A stretch of 64,000 nucleotides of DNA from assembly GCF_023022965.1 (NCBI RefSeq), contig NZ_CP095462.1, positions 1,488,001-1,552,000 on the forward strand, in the 5' to 3' direction. Both the position numbers and the translations under genes were made by a program. The stretch is from Ectobacillus sp. JY-23. GTDB lineage: Bacteria > Bacillota > Bacilli > Bacillales > Bacillaceae_G. The first letter of the stretch is position 1. Every line of letters begins with the position of its first letter. Shown here one piece after another: positions 25,033 to 35,063 of this stretch. A model generated the notes under the pieces. It was not told the origin of the DNA, did not search any database, and saw only the letters and a list, made by a program, of their open reading frames with translations.

Positions 25033-27357
25033 CTACACCTTTTGATATTGTCTAATTTTTTCTATTATGTTAAGGATTTTCTTACGCGCTTTTGCTGCAT
25101 TTGCAGACTGAGCATACACAATAATTTTTGGTTGCTGTGCGTCAGATATAATGTATGACCATTCACCATGATCATACAAAAACTTTATTCCTTCAGATAC
25201 TTCGAGCTCTTGTTGTGCTCCTTCTTCTGTTAGCATGCGCATTACCCGCCCTTTTTCTTTCCATGGGCATAGTACTTCGTCCCATAACAAATGAAAGTGG
25301 GGACGATTCTGTACAATGGTATGTAAAGGAGCATTCTCCACTGCCATAATCTCTATAATTTTTCCGACTTGTAATAGTGCATCCTGACCAAACTGACCGG
25401 AATGATCTTCCTGTTCCGAACAGCATATATAACTGCCTCTCTGCTTGATAGTAAGGGGATATACATGTCGTAAAATATGAGATGCAACCGTATCTTTAAT
25501 ATTTGTATATACATTGCCGTATACATCATATAATTCAAAATCATTACCTTGTTCTTGCAACACCATGCCTACATCAGCCCCGCTGCTTCGTATCATATCC
25601 ATGACATCATTAGGGTTTGTGTCTACCCATGTAATCTGGCAATGCAGCTGTTGGAAAAAATGTGACAGCATCTCTCGCTGTAAAGCGCTGGATTGATATA
25701 CACACAGATGAAACGCACACTGGCGAATGCTGCTAACGCGAATCATTTTAAGAATAGCACTTACATATTCTATATGTTGAGAAGGGTAAAATATATTTAT
25801 TCCTAAATGCTCAATCTCTGCATATTTTGATTCATCTAGAACATATGCCGACTCTACTTCTTTTTCAAAGCGACCTGATATAATGGTTCCGCAACTATCA
25901 TAAAAACGCAATACAACCTCCCCGTTACTTTGCACATAAATAAATACACCTCCCTGTACGTGAGCTTTTGAAATCATATATCTGAAGCATGCGTCATTTG
26001 TGTATTTGCACTCACGCGTTGTAATACCGGCAGCATGTAAAGTTTCCATAAAAACACGGGTTACAATCTCCGCATAGCGATGACAATCATACCCTATTAA
26101 AATAGTAGCTTTTGATGTGAGTACGATACTATATGCATGTGCAATTTTCACAATGGTTTCAGGCTTAATGTGTATGTTGGCCTTGCCCTTAATATCGCCT
26201 CGGTAAAACAACGACGCATCGCGTTCCTCTTGTGCTGTGACAGACGAAAGAAGAACAGATCCTCCGTCAATAATTTGATCTGGCCAAACCTTTACGTTTG
26301 ATTTAATGACTGTATTTTTACCAATCACACTTCGATCTGCAACAACACTTTTATCAAAAAGAGTAACACATTCTTCAATAATTGTGCCATATGAAATAAT
26401 AGTTCCATTTACTTCCGAACATTTTCCTACATGCACATCATTGCCTATAATGGACTTACTGATTTGTACATCCTCACTAATAAAGCTGTTCTTTCCGATA
26501 ATTGTGTACGGATGAATCACAGCTCCCTTCTTAATCGTAACACGATCGCCAATTAAGGCCGGTCCTTGAATCTTTGCACCGTTCTCAATTCTGGCTCCTT
26601 CTCCCATCCATACTCCGGGAAATACTTCTGTACATTCCATCGATATTCCGACTTTCTTAGTAAGCAAATCAAAGTGAGCTTGCCGGTAATTTTGGAATGT
26701 ACCAATATCCAACCAATACCCTTCGCTCATATAGCCATACAAAGGCTCTCCTTTACTGAGGAGCATCGGAAAAATATCATGACTAAAATCATAAAAAGTG
26801 TGTACCTTCATATAAGAAAAGATGGACGGTTCTATAATATAAATACCTGTGTTGACTGTATTAGATACAACTTCATTCCAACTGGGCTTTTCAATATACT
26901 TCATAACCCGCCCTTCTTCCTCTGTAACAACCAGGCCAAAGTTGAGGGGATTTGCAACTTCCTTTTGAAAAATTGTAACCATCCCTCCTGTACTTCTATG
27001 GAAATCCATACCTTTTAATAAATGAAAATCCGTAAGAGCATCTCCGCTTACAACTACAAATGTCTCATCCAAAAATTCTTCCGCTTGCTTTATACTGCCT
27101 GCAGTACCTAGAGGCGGTGTATCTTCAAAATAGTATAATTTCATTCCCCAATTACTGCCGTCACCAAAATAATTACGAATTGCAGCTCCCATGTATTGAA
27201 CCGTAACTGCTACTTCACGAATACCGTGCTTTCTCAGCAACTCCAGACTATATTCCATGACAGGTTTATGTAATAGAGGCAGCATAGGTTTTGGGAGATT
27301 ACAAGTTAACGGCCTTAAACGCATGCCTTTGCCCCCGGCTAAGATAACTCCTTTCAT
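25033..27357 (-). CDS. Sugar nucleotidyltransferase fused to a degenerate phosphohexomutase domain
   Basis: A 774-residue protein. Residues 1-235 are a nucleotidyltransferase (GVILAGGKGMRLRPLT, KPMLPLLHKPVMEY, VVSGDALTD, YIEKPSW). About 250-365 is a left-handed beta-helix of hexapeptide repeats (IGDRVTIKKGAVIHPY, VIGKNTVIKSN). About 375-774 follows the phosphomannomutase/phosphoglucomutase layout. The mutase phospho-serine loop (normally S-H-N-P) is not present where expected, where VQSNGEVVLRF is read instead, so this domain is probably non-catalytic. It starts 5 bp after a glycosyltransferase gene. The nucleotide and sugar are unknown; GDP-mannose- or glucose-1-phosphate-type is likely. Confidence 0.82.
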   Translation of the reverse strand: MKGVILAGGKGMRLRPLTCNLPKPMLPLLHKPVMEYSLELLRKHGIREVAVTVQYMGAAIRNYFGDGSNWGMKLYYFEDTPPLGTAGSIKQAEEFLDETFVVVSGDALTDFHLLKGMDFHRSTGGMVTIFQKEVANPLNFGLVVTEEEGRVMKYIEKPSWNEVVSNTVNTGIYIIEPSIFSYMKVHTFYDFSHDIFPMLLSKGEPLYGYMSEGYWLDIGTFQNYRQAHFDLLTKKVGISMECTEVFPGVWMGEGARIENGAKIQGPALIGDRVTIKKGAVIHPYTIIGKNSFISEDVQISKSIIGNDVHVGKCSEVNGTIISYGTIIEECVTLFDKSVVADRSVIGKNTVIKSNVKVWPDQIIDGGSVLLSSVTAQEERDASLFYRGDIKGKANIHIKPETIVKIAHAYSIVLTSKATILIGYDCHRYAEIVTRVFMETLHAAGITTRECKYTNDACFRYMISKAHVQGGVFIYVQSNGEVVLRFYDSCGTIISGRFEKEVESAYVLDESKYAEIEHLGINIFYPSQHIEYVSAILKMIRVSSIRQCAFHLCVYQSSALQREMLSHFFQQLHCQITWVDTNPNDVMDMIRSSGADVGMVLQEQGNDFELYDVYGNVYTNIKDTVASHILRHVYPLTIKQRGSYICCSEQEDHSGQFGQDALLQVGKIIEIMAVENAPLHTIVQNRPHFHLLWDEVLCPWKEKGRVMRMLTEEGAQQELEVSEGIKFLYDHGEWSYIISDAQQPKIIVYAQSANAAKARKKILNIIEKIRQYQKV

Positions 27358-27362
27358 CCTGT

Positions 27363-28544
27363 TTACCTCCCTTTTTGATAGACACTATCCTCATATACAC
27401 GAACCGTATCCGCAGCAATTTTACTCCAACTATATTGTTTTTTCACGAGGTTACATCCATTTTGTGCAATTTGACATGCGGTTTCAGGTGCATTTAAAAT
27501 TTCTTTGATTCGCATGGTTAAGCTGTGAGCACTGCCCGGTTCCATTTTATAGCCATTATAGCCATGCTGTACCACTTCACTAAGTCCTCCTACATCTGAA
27601 ACAATAGTTGGCTTGTTGGCAAGCATCCCCTCTAATGCAACAATTCCAAAAGGCTCATATAAACTCGGTACAACAACGATATGACAGCTTTGTAAAAAAG
27701 CACGCTGCTCCTCTTCGCTCACATGACCAACAAAATGAATAAATTGCCCTAAACCTCGCTCGGCGACTACGTGCTTGTAAAAATCAAGCATCGGGCCTTT
27801 TCCTGCTATAATAAAGATTAAGGTTGAATCAAAACGAATGAGTTCAGGTGCAGCTTCAATAATTGTATAAAAGCCCTTTTCATTTACAATGCGACCAATT
27901 GAAAATACAAGGGTACGATTTCGTAAATCATAAGTTCGGTATACAGAAGCCAAAGGCTTTGCATTACAGAAAAATGCTTCATTAATACCATTTGGAAACA
28001 CAAATATATTTTGCAGAGAAGGATTTAATATGCGTAATACCTCTTTTTTCATATACTCACTACATACGATGACGGCTTGCGACTCCTTTACCAATTCCTT
28101 TTCCTTCATATGTATTTCCCATTGCAGGGATGTATGGATGCCTTGATTTCTGCCATGCTCAGTTGCATGGATGGTCGTAATAAGCGGCAGTCCCTTTCTT
28201 TTTTTAAGCTGTTTTGCTGCTTCACCTACCAGCCAATCATGAGCATGAACAAGATCAAAAGCTACTTCGTCACATAAACATAAGGCATATTGTAAGATAG
28301 CTTCATTAAGCTCGCTAATCCAATGATAAAAGTGATCACGGCTACCTTTACGACATACACGATGTATGTGTACAGCTTCTACCTCCTCATATAGCTGTGA
28401 ACCTTCTACATACGTAGTGATAATATGAATGATATGCCCTGCATTGGCCAATGCTTTAGACAATTCGTGCACATGCCTCCCAAGTCCTCCAATCAGCATG
28501 GGTGGATACTCCCATGATAAAATCAACACACGCTTGCGTTCCAT
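27363..28544 (-). CDS. GT4-family glycosyltransferase
   Basis: A 393-residue GT-B enzyme. The N-terminus VLILSWEYPPMLIGGLGRHV has the K/W-E-Y-P-P...GGLG acceptor loop typical of glycogen synthase-like and GT4 enzymes. VFSIGRIVNEKGFYTIIEA and PSLYEPFGIVALEGM (E-x7-E donor motif) identify GT4. The start at 28544 follows AAGGGGGGAAGG. It is operon-linked to the nucleotidyltransferase gene, suggesting the pair makes and uses a nucleotide sugar for an envelope or storage glycan. No export or anchor genes are nearby. Confidence 0.85.
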   Translation of the reverse strand: MERKRVLILSWEYPPMLIGGLGRHVHELSKALANAGHIIHIITTYVEGSQLYEEVEAVHIHRVCRKGSRDHFYHWISELNEAILQYALCLCDEVAFDLVHAHDWLVGEAAKQLKKRKGLPLITTIHATEHGRNQGIHTSLQWEIHMKEKELVKESQAVIVCSEYMKKEVLRILNPSLQNIFVFPNGINEAFFCNAKPLASVYRTYDLRNRTLVFSIGRIVNEKGFYTIIEAAPELIRFDSTLIFIIAGKGPMLDFYKHVVAERGLGQFIHFVGHVSEEEQRAFLQSCHIVVVPSLYEPFGIVALEGMLANKPTIVSDVGGLSEVVQHGYNGYKMEPGSAHSLTMRIKEILNAPETACQIAQNGCNLVKKQYSWSKIAADTVRVYEDSVYQKGR

Positions 28545-28664
28545 ACCTTCCCCCCTTATATTTTTATTTTGTTGTATATAAAAATGATAGCACCAGTCTT
28601 TTCCATCCACAATAAGCCTATTTTGTCAAATAAACAAAAAATTTGCTGCAACGAACTGAAAATA

Positions 28665-28696
28665 AATAAAAGCGCCCCTCAAAGGACGCTTTTATT
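28665..28696 (-). terminator. Terminator of pstB-phoU
   Basis: AATAAAAGCG / CGCTTTTATT overlapping the phoU stop, with a T-containing tail on the minus strand. Confidence 0.75.
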
Positions 28697-29348
28697 CGTT
28701 CAATAAGTAATGCTTACCTTTAACAAGGTAGAATACATTCTCAGCAATATTAGTAATGTGATCTGCTACACGCTCAATGTAACGGGCAATAAACGATAAT
28801 TGTGTAATCTGATTAATTCCTTCAGGGTTTTGTGGAATAGAAGACATGAAATCTCGTACGGCTTGTCCGTATAGCTCATCTACCACATCATCCATTTCAG
28901 CAATTTGTTTTGCAAATGTTAAATTTTCTTCTTGATACGCATCCATAGATAATTCCAACATGGAACCAGCTTGTTTAAACATATTTTCTAGCACATTTAT
29001 TGTTACAGCTACTTCTTTTTCTCCTAAACGAATTGTTGATTTTGCAATGTTAACAGCATGATCAGCAATTCGTTCTAAATCAGTTGCAATTTTAATGGAA
29101 ACAAAAATGCGTCGCAAATCTGTTGCAACGGGTTGTTGCTTTGTAATAAGCATTAGTGCCAGCTCATTGATTTCTTCTTCTAAATCATCCATACGATTGT
29201 CATTATCAATGACCTGCAAAGCTAATTCTACGTTGCGAGTACGCAGTCCCTCCATCGCTATTTCCAAGGCTTCCTTAGACAACGTCCCTAGCTCAACCAG
29301 CTTAGCTCGCAACGTTTTTAAATCATAATCAAATTGCTCACGTACCAT
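28692..29348 (-). CDS. phoU: Phosphate-signalling protein PhoU
   Basis: 218 residues forming two repeated three-helix units, each with the E/D-x-x-x-D metal-cluster pattern (DNDNRMDDLEEEIN, EMDDVVDELYGQ). PhoU restrains phosphate import and signals through the Pho two-component system. The start at 29348 (MVREQFDYDL) follows CAGGAGGT; a longer frame upstream has no site. It is 25 bp downstream of pstB. Confidence 0.93.
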   Translation of the reverse strand: MVREQFDYDLKTLRAKLVELGTLSKEALEIAMEGLRTRNVELALQVIDNDNRMDDLEEEINELALMLITKQQPVATDLRRIFVSIKIATDLERIADHAVNIAKSTIRLGEKEVAVTINVLENMFKQAGSMLELSMDAYQEENLTFAKQIAEMDDVVDELYGQAVRDFMSSIPQNPEGINQITQLSFIARYIERVADHITNIAENVFYLVKGKHYLLNE

Positions 29349-29373
29349 GCCCTTACCTCCTGAGATAAATGAA

Positions 29374-30189
29374 TCAACCAAATCGTCCTGTAATATAATC
29401 TTCCGTTCTCTTGTCAGTTGGTGTTGTGAACAGTCGGTTTGTATCTGTATACTCAACGACTTCACCGCTTAAGAAAAATGCTGTGCGATCAGAGATACGT
29501 GCCGCCTGTTGCATGTTGTGCGTTACAATGACAATACTGAAGTCCTTTTTCAGTTCTTGAATCAGTTCTTCCACTTTTAAAGTAGAGATTGGGTCTAACG
29601 CGGACGTCGGCTCATCCATGAGAATTACATCCGGTTCAATCGCTAAGCAACGCGCAATACAAAGACGTTGCTGCTGTCCACCTGACAATCCATATGCGTT
29701 GTCATGTAACCGATCTTTTAACTCATCCCAAATCGCAGCACCGCGCAAGCTTTTTTCCACGATTTCATCGAGCTTTTTCTTATCTCGAATGCCATGGATT
29801 TTCGGACCGTAAACAACGTTCTCATAAATAGATTTTGGGAATGGATTTGGCTTTTGAAATACCATTCCTACATGCGTGCGCAATTCTTCTACATGGTATG
29901 CTTTATCAAAAATATTTCTGTTTCGGTATTCAATTACACCTGTTGTACGTACAATAGGTACAAGTTCAACCATACGATTTAATGTTTTTAAATACGTAGA
30001 TTTTCCGCACCCGCTCGGACCAATAATTGCAGTTACTTCGTTTTCATATATGCTTAAGTTAATATCTTTTAACGCATGATCTTCACCGTACCATAAGTTT
30101 AGATCTTTTGTATCGAATACAATATTTTTAGGCGCTTCTGCCTTTGTCACTTGTTCTTTTGTTGTTACATTTACAACTGTAGAAACCAT
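29374..30189 (-). CDS. pstB: Phosphate ABC transporter ATPase PstB
   Basis: A 271-residue ABC ATPase. Walker A is [10 protein letters not shown]-loop [11 protein letters not shown], signature [16 protein letters not shown], Walker [15 protein letters not shown]-loop [26 protein letters not shown] is diagnostic for PstB. The start at 30189 follows GAAAGGGG. The substrate-binding protein and permease genes (pstS, pstC, pstA) are not upstream as in B. subtilis. The promoter region has a Pho box. Confidence 0.95.
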   Translation of the reverse strand: MVSTVVNVTTKEQVTKAEAPKNIVFDTKDLNLWYGEDHALKDINLSIYENEVTAIIGPSGCGKSTYLKTLNRMVELVPIVRTTGVIEYRNRNIFDKAYHVEELRTHVGMVFQKPNPFPKSIYENVVYGPKIHGIRDKKKLDEIVEKSLRGAAIWDELKDRLHDNAYGLSGGQQQRLCIARCLAIEPDVILMDEPTSALDPISTLKVEELIQELKKDFSIVIVTHNMQQAARISDRTAFFLSGEVVEYTDTNRLFTTPTDKRTEDYITGRFG

Positions 30190-30382
30190 TTTGTTTTCCC
30201 CTTTCATCCACATGTCAGGAAGCATCTATCTTGCATTCCGTTTGCTCGCACCACATTCTCACAACATACAGTACATAATCATATACATTAGTATGACCGG
30301 AAAAATTATTACAATTCTTCCCTAATTACAAATCGGAATGTAACGTGGTTTGATTATATACTTAGCAAACGTACTGACCATA

Positions 30383-30442
30383 AATATAAGGATACGGTTT
30401 AACTATTAATGCGGTTTTAATACTTTGTAAATGTTTTGTAAA
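30383..30442 (-). promoter_or_regulatory. PhoP box and promoter of pstB-phoU
   Basis: On the minus strand: TTTACA, TTTACA, TTAAAA and TTAATA, each separated by 5 bases (starts at 30442, 30431, 30420 and 30409), giving an exact 11-bp period. This is the PhoP direct-repeat pattern (TT[ATC]ACA). A -10 TATATT lies at 30388-30383. It accounts for the 407-bp gap between pstB and pbpA; no other gene was seen there. Confidence 0.8.
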
Positions 30443-30562
30443 TAGGGGCACTTTCTTTGTTAAAAATATGTCTAACGCTACTTATAAATTTTTGCGACAG
30501 TTCAGAAAGTCATCTGTGGAATCTCTTCAATTCATAGATGACAATTAACGTTAGCAAAACCT

Positions 30563-30598
30563 AAAAAAGCTTTGCGCCAATATGCGCAAAGCTTTTTT
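30563..30598 (-). terminator. Terminator of pbpA
   Basis: A 15-bp stem, AAAAAAGCTTTGCGC / GCGCAAAGCTTTTTT, with a CAATAT loop. Confidence 0.92.
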
Positions 30599-32729
30599 AT
30601 GAATTATTCGTACTCTCCGGTACAATGGTAGGATCTGCTTCTATTTTAACGGCTTCTTTTTTCAATTCAAAATATGCATCTAACGCTCTGCGGCCAATGA
30701 TTTTATTAATACGATTGTTATCATCAGAAACCCATGGTACAACTACCGAAAAAGCAACTTCTGGATTATCGTAAGGCGCATATCCAACTAACGTTAAGTT
30801 GTACGTTGGTGGCAATGTCCCCTTTGGACCGCTCTTTCGTTTTGCTTCGTCAGGACCATCATAAAAGGTCTGTGCTGTGCCTGTTTTACCAGCAGGCTGA
30901 TATGGAGCTGTACTGAACACATTTGTCGCAGTTCCTTGTGAATCGGACATTACAGCTCGAAAGCCTTCTTGTACACGTTTAATATACTCTGTGCTCATAT
31001 CAACGCGGTTTAATACCACAGGTTCCATTGATTTTACCACTTTACCAATTTCACCTGGTTTTGAAACTGGATTGCGCACTTCTTTTACAATTTGCGGTTT
31101 GATTCGGTATCCCCCGTTCGCAATTGTAGACACATATTGTGCCAATTGAAGAGGCGTATACGTATCGTATTGACCAATAGATAAGTCAAGCAATAGTCCG
31201 GGCACTTTTGTTTCTGCTCCTTTAAATCCGACCGATTCATTTGGAAGATCGATACCTGTCGGTACACCTAGCCCAAATTGGCTGAAATAATAGCGCATTG
31301 TATCATATGCCTTAGAAGGGATAGATAACGGTGCGCCAGGTACATATTTGGCTCCTGCAATCTCCATCGCAATCCGAAACATATATACGTTAGATGAACG
31401 CGCTAACGCGTAGTAATCGTTAATTGGTCCCATTGTTTTATAAGACTTTTTAACTGGTGTACCTTTGATTCTGATGGGCTCATCCACCAATATGCTACCA
31501 GGCTGGATAACGCCTGTTTGAAAACCTGTTAGCACAGTCGCACCTTTTACTGCCGAACCCGCTTGATAGGAGCTGGTCATGGTTCCAAGCGCGTAATCAC
31601 TCACCTGTAGCTGTCCTTGTTCATTCATGACAAGTTGCTTGCCCGCCATGGATAAAATTTCTCCGTTGCGCGGGTTCATCATCACAACAAACGCGCGGTC
31701 TAAAAATTGGGTGCCCCCCTTGGACTTAGCTACCTTTAGCTCTTCTTCAATAATTTGCTCTACTCTTTTTTGCAGCTCCATATCGATAGTCAAAATTAAG
31801 TCCTTGCCGCGCTCTCCTTTAGACAAATACACCTGTTCTAAAATATTCCCATCTTTATCTGTCACATTTTTAATTTGTGCCTTTGTTCCGTGCAGTACAT
31901 CTTCATACTGCTGCTCAATGTAGCTTTTTCCAACGCGGTCATTCCGGTTATAATCACGTACTAAATAATAGTCAAGCTGTTCGCGCGGTAGACCTTCATC
32001 TGCATTAGTGACTGTTCCCAGTACAGATGTAAACATATCACCATAGGTATAATTACGTTCCCAATCTGTAGTTGTATCCACCCCTGGCAAGCGATCTAAA
32101 TTTTCGCTGATGCGTGCATACTCTTGAGGTGTTACATCTTTATTTTTGATAATTTGCGGTGTCATGGCATAACCACCGTCCATTTTCCGCTTAATCGCTA
32201 ACACTTCTAAATCCGCCGGCGTAAATTCATTTAAATCTGCAGCTGTGATACGTTCTAATTGCAAATTATAAATGTCTTTATCGTCCAGTTTCTTGGCTTC
32301 AAATGCATCCCATTCTTTTTTGGTAATTTTCTTTTTGGCCTTATCTGGGTTCAATTCAATCCAAAAATCTTTTTTATCTCGCTCTGTCAACTTATCTGTA
32401 GGCATATCCATAAGCTTGGCTAATTCTTTTGCAAGCTCAAGACGCTCTTCGCTCTTCGATCCTTTCATACGTGTATATGTAATGGTTCGAAGCGGTGTGT
32501 TATCAACAACTGTTCTGCCATAGCGATCAAACATTTTTCCGCGCGGTACGGGTGTGTTAACCGTTAAATTTTCCGTGCGCTCAACTTCTTTCGTGTAGTC
32601 CTCTCCATATACAATTTGGACAACACCCAATCGCAAAATGAGCGCAGAAAACATAACAAACACGATAAAAAACAATATATTCAGCCGAGTTGGCACATGA
32701 CTCTTTTTCTTCTTTTGCTTCTTTTTCAT
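30597..32729 (-). CDS. pbpA: Penicillin-binding protein 2A (class B transpeptidase)
   Basis: A 710-residue class B PBP. It has a short basic cytoplasmic tail, a signal anchor at about residues 17-40 (LNILFFIVFVMFSALILRLG), a dimerisation/pedestal region, and a transpeptidase domain. The catalytic serine is in S-A-V-K near residue 392, then SSN, and KTGTA near 613. In B. subtilis this position encodes PbpA, an elongation-phase enzyme that cross-links peptidoglycan outside the membrane. The start at 32729 follows AAGGGGGA. It is monocistronic with a strong terminator. Confidence 0.9.
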   Translation of the reverse strand: MKKKQKKKKSHVPTRLNILFFIVFVMFSALILRLGVVQIVYGEDYTKEVERTENLTVNTPVPRGKMFDRYGRTVVDNTPLRTITYTRMKGSKSEERLELAKELAKLMDMPTDKLTERDKKDFWIELNPDKAKKKITKKEWDAFEAKKLDDKDIYNLQLERITAADLNEFTPADLEVLAIKRKMDGGYAMTPQIIKNKDVTPQEYARISENLDRLPGVDTTTDWERNYTYGDMFTSVLGTVTNADEGLPREQLDYYLVRDYNRNDRVGKSYIEQQYEDVLHGTKAQIKNVTDKDGNILEQVYLSKGERGKDLILTIDMELQKRVEQIIEEELKVAKSKGGTQFLDRAFVVMMNPRNGEILSMAGKQLVMNEQGQLQVSDYALGTMTSSYQAGSAVKGATVLTGFQTGVIQPGSILVDEPIRIKGTPVKKSYKTMGPINDYYALARSSNVYMFRIAMEIAGAKYVPGAPLSIPSKAYDTMRYYFSQFGLGVPTGIDLPNESVGFKGAETKVPGLLLDLSIGQYDTYTPLQLAQYVSTIANGGYRIKPQIVKEVRNPVSKPGEIGKVVKSMEPVVLNRVDMSTEYIKRVQEGFRAVMSDSQGTATNVFSTAPYQPAGKTGTAQTFYDGPDEAKRKSGPKGTLPPTYNLTLVGYAPYDNPEVAFSVVVPWVSDDNNRINKIIGRRALDAYFELKKEAVKIEADPTIVPESTNNS

Positions 32730-32813
32730 GACGGTCCCCCTTTTACAGCAAAGAGACACCTAATGAGGTGTCTTTGTACGTACAGTTTATTGTAGCATAA
32801 ATAAACAGCTAAG

Positions 32814-34085
32814 TTAACCATCACCCTCTGTAACTTCTTGTCTTGATCTGGAAACCTCTAGACCTTCCGGTGCTTTTTGAGCAGGATCAATGTTTCGAAT
32901 CGCAAAATAAATAAGTGAATGTCCGATTCCGACAATCATGAGTAAATATGAAAGGCTCTCTTTTGGATCAAAAAAGAAAACTGCAAATAAAAACGCGGTT
33001 ATAGAACAAATTCGGCCACCATTTAAAAATAATTCACGAACAACAATATATTCCACACGACGCTCCTTTGCTTTAGTCGCTCTCCCAATTACATCGTATG
33101 TCATAGAATTATAAGGAACCAACAAGATAGGGTATGCCACTGAGATACAAGCTGCATACAATAGCAGTTTTGGATATGTAACATCAATTGCCACTAAATA
33201 GACAGCGGCATATAAAATGAGTCCGCCAACCAATATGGCTTTTTTACGAAAACGATCTTTAATAAGACGCGCAGCAATATAGTACATTAAAAAAGAAATA
33301 CCAGAGCTGATTAATCCGAACTTTCCAATCGCAAGTTCACTGCCAGTCACAATGAACACAAATACAGAAATAACAAATATAAATGTTCCTTCGCGTAGCC
33401 CTTGAAAAAAATGTGCCCATGTAATTCGCTTCCAATTTTGATTGTGCTGCCGTTCCTGAAATGCTTCTATTAATTCATATTTTCCATCACATTCACGTCG
33501 CGACAGGAAAAAGCTTAATACAACAGCAATACTAAACATAATTAACGATAAAATAAAAATAAACGTATAACCGTTCCACTTTTTCATGTGCGAGATGATA
33601 AGTCCTGCTACAATAGGACCAATCATGCCGGAAAATGATGTTAACAATCCTAAGAAGCCATTAAAAAAGTCACGTGTTTCCGGTTCCGTAATTTCAAATG
33701 TTAACAAATTAAATGCTAACCAATAAAATCCATAGCCCGCACCTAAAATTGCGCCGATTAAAACAATGAATTGAGAGGCGCTGGTACCTAAAACCAGTAC
33801 TGTAATAAAGAACACTGCCAGTGCACTGACACCAAGTCGCAAAATAATAATTCTGTCAATTCGTTTCGCCAGTTTTCCAGCTATCACAAATGTAAGAGGC
33901 TGCAAGACAACAACTGATAAATTGTACAGTCCTAAATTAACAAAGTCCTTTGTTTGTTTCCACAGATAGATATTTACAAATGTGTTTGATAGGGATATGG
34001 CAAGTGTATAAAGCCCACCTACGATTAAAAGTAAAACCAAGTCGCGATTCACTTGCACATCACCAAGTAAATACTTCATCTTCAT
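32814..34085 (-). CDS. yqgE: MFS transporter YqgE-like
   Basis: 423 residues with about twelve hydrophobic helices in two halves and a charged loop near 200-225 (SRRECDGKYELIEAFQERQ). The first cytoplasmic loop after helix 2 has KLAKRIDR in place of the usual D-R-x-G-R-R pattern. The start MKMKYLLGDVQVNRDLV and gene order between pbpA and sodA match B. subtilis YqgE. The substrate is unknown. AAGGAGAG precedes the ATG. Confidence 0.82.
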   Translation of the reverse strand: MKMKYLLGDVQVNRDLVLLLIVGGLYTLAISLSNTFVNIYLWKQTKDFVNLGLYNLSVVVLQPLTFVIAGKLAKRIDRIIILRLGVSALAVFFITVLVLGTSASQFIVLIGAILGAGYGFYWLAFNLLTFEITEPETRDFFNGFLGLLTSFSGMIGPIVAGLIISHMKKWNGYTFIFILSLIMFSIAVVLSFFLSRRECDGKYELIEAFQERQHNQNWKRITWAHFFQGLREGTFIFVISVFVFIVTGSELAIGKFGLISSGISFLMYYIAARLIKDRFRKKAILVGGLILYAAVYLVAIDVTYPKLLLYAACISVAYPILLVPYNSMTYDVIGRATKAKERRVEYIVVRELFLNGGRICSITAFLFAVFFFDPKESLSYLLMIVGIGHSLIYFAIRNIDPAQKAPEGLEVSRSRQEVTEGDG

Positions 34086-34180
34086 ATATAACTCTCCTTT
34101 GCTTCACGCTTTAGTCTCTCAAAAAGAGCGAAGAGTATACACAAAACAGCTAAACCTGGCTCACTTTTAACCCCATAATA

Positions 34181-34216
34181 AGTAAAACCCCTTTCTCATG
34201 AGAAAGGGGTTTTACT
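34181..34216. terminator. Terminator of sodA
   Basis: AGTAAAACCCCTTTCT / AGAAAGGGGTTTTACT, a stem of about 16 bp with a short loop, T-rich on both strands. Confidence 0.9.
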
Positions 34217-34223
34217 TATTGCA

Positions 34224-34835
34224 TTATTTTGCGTCTTGGTAACGTTTTTCTACTGCGTTCCAATCTACTACATTCCAGAACGCACCAATGTAGTCAGGAC
34301 GACGGTTTTGGTAGTGCAAGTAGTATGCATGCTCCCAAACGTCCAGACCTAATACCGGCGTTTTACCTTCCATTAGTGGAGAATCTTGGTTTGGTGTGCT
34401 TGTTACTTCTAATTCGCCGTTGTTTACAACAAGCCATGCCCAACCAGAACCGAAGCGAGTTGTTGCCGCTTTTGTAAACTCTTCTTTGAATGCATCGTAG
34501 CTTCCAAATTTCTCGTTAATTGCAGTCGCAAGCTCACCTACAGGAGCGCCACCGCCATTTGGAGAAAGGATTGTCCAAAATAAAGAGTGGTTTGCATGAC
34601 CGCCGCCGTTGTTACGAACAGCTGTACGAATTGCTTCCGGTACTTCGTTCAAATCAGAAATTAAAGCTTCCACACTCTTTGCAGCAAGCTCCGGATAGCT
34701 TTCCAAAGCAGCGTTCACATTTGTGATGTACGTGTTGTGATGCTTTGTATGATGGATATTCATTGTTTCTTTGTCAAAATGTGGTTCTAAAGCGTCGTAA
34801 GCGTAAGGCAATTGAGGCAATTCGTATTTCGCCAT
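34224..34835 (-). CDS. sodA: Superoxide dismutase [Mn]
   Basis: 203 residues. Metal ligands occur in [17 protein letters not shown] and [14 protein letters not shown], and the active-site GGGGHANH-type segment is present ([13 protein letters not shown]). It converts superoxide to peroxide and oxygen in the cytoplasm. The residues near the ligands fit the Mn-type, as for B. subtilis SodA. TAGGAGG precedes the ATG. The promoter is at 34891-34919. Confidence 0.97.
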   Translation of the reverse strand: MAKYELPQLPYAYDALEPHFDKETMNIHHTKHHNTYITNVNAALESYPELAAKSVEALISDLNEVPEAIRTAVRNNGGGHANHSLFWTILSPNGGGAPVGELATAINEKFGSYDAFKEEFTKAATTRFGSGWAWLVVNNGELEVTSTPNQDSPLMEGKTPVLGLDVWEHAYYLHYQNRRPDYIGAFWNVVDWNAVEKRYQDAK

Positions 34836-34890
34836 TGTAAATTCCTCCTAAAGATATGTATTTTGAGCAATATATAAGCTGCTCAGCTTT

Positions 34891-34919
34891 ATTTTACAAC
34901 ATTTTCAGAAAAGTGAGAA
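34891..34919 (-). promoter_or_regulatory. sodA promoter
   Basis: Minus strand: TTCTCA (34919-34914), 17 bases, TAAAAT (34896-34891). Confidence 0.55.
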
Positions 34920-35063
34920 TTACAAGCTACACTTCTCATCATAAAAGTATCAAATTTTAAAAGGGATTTCAAATGATATGTTTTGCACATATCAATGGTA
35001 CAATCTTGTAGACTATCCCAGTTTTACGTTACAATATGAAGAGTACATAGAAGGAGGAATACA

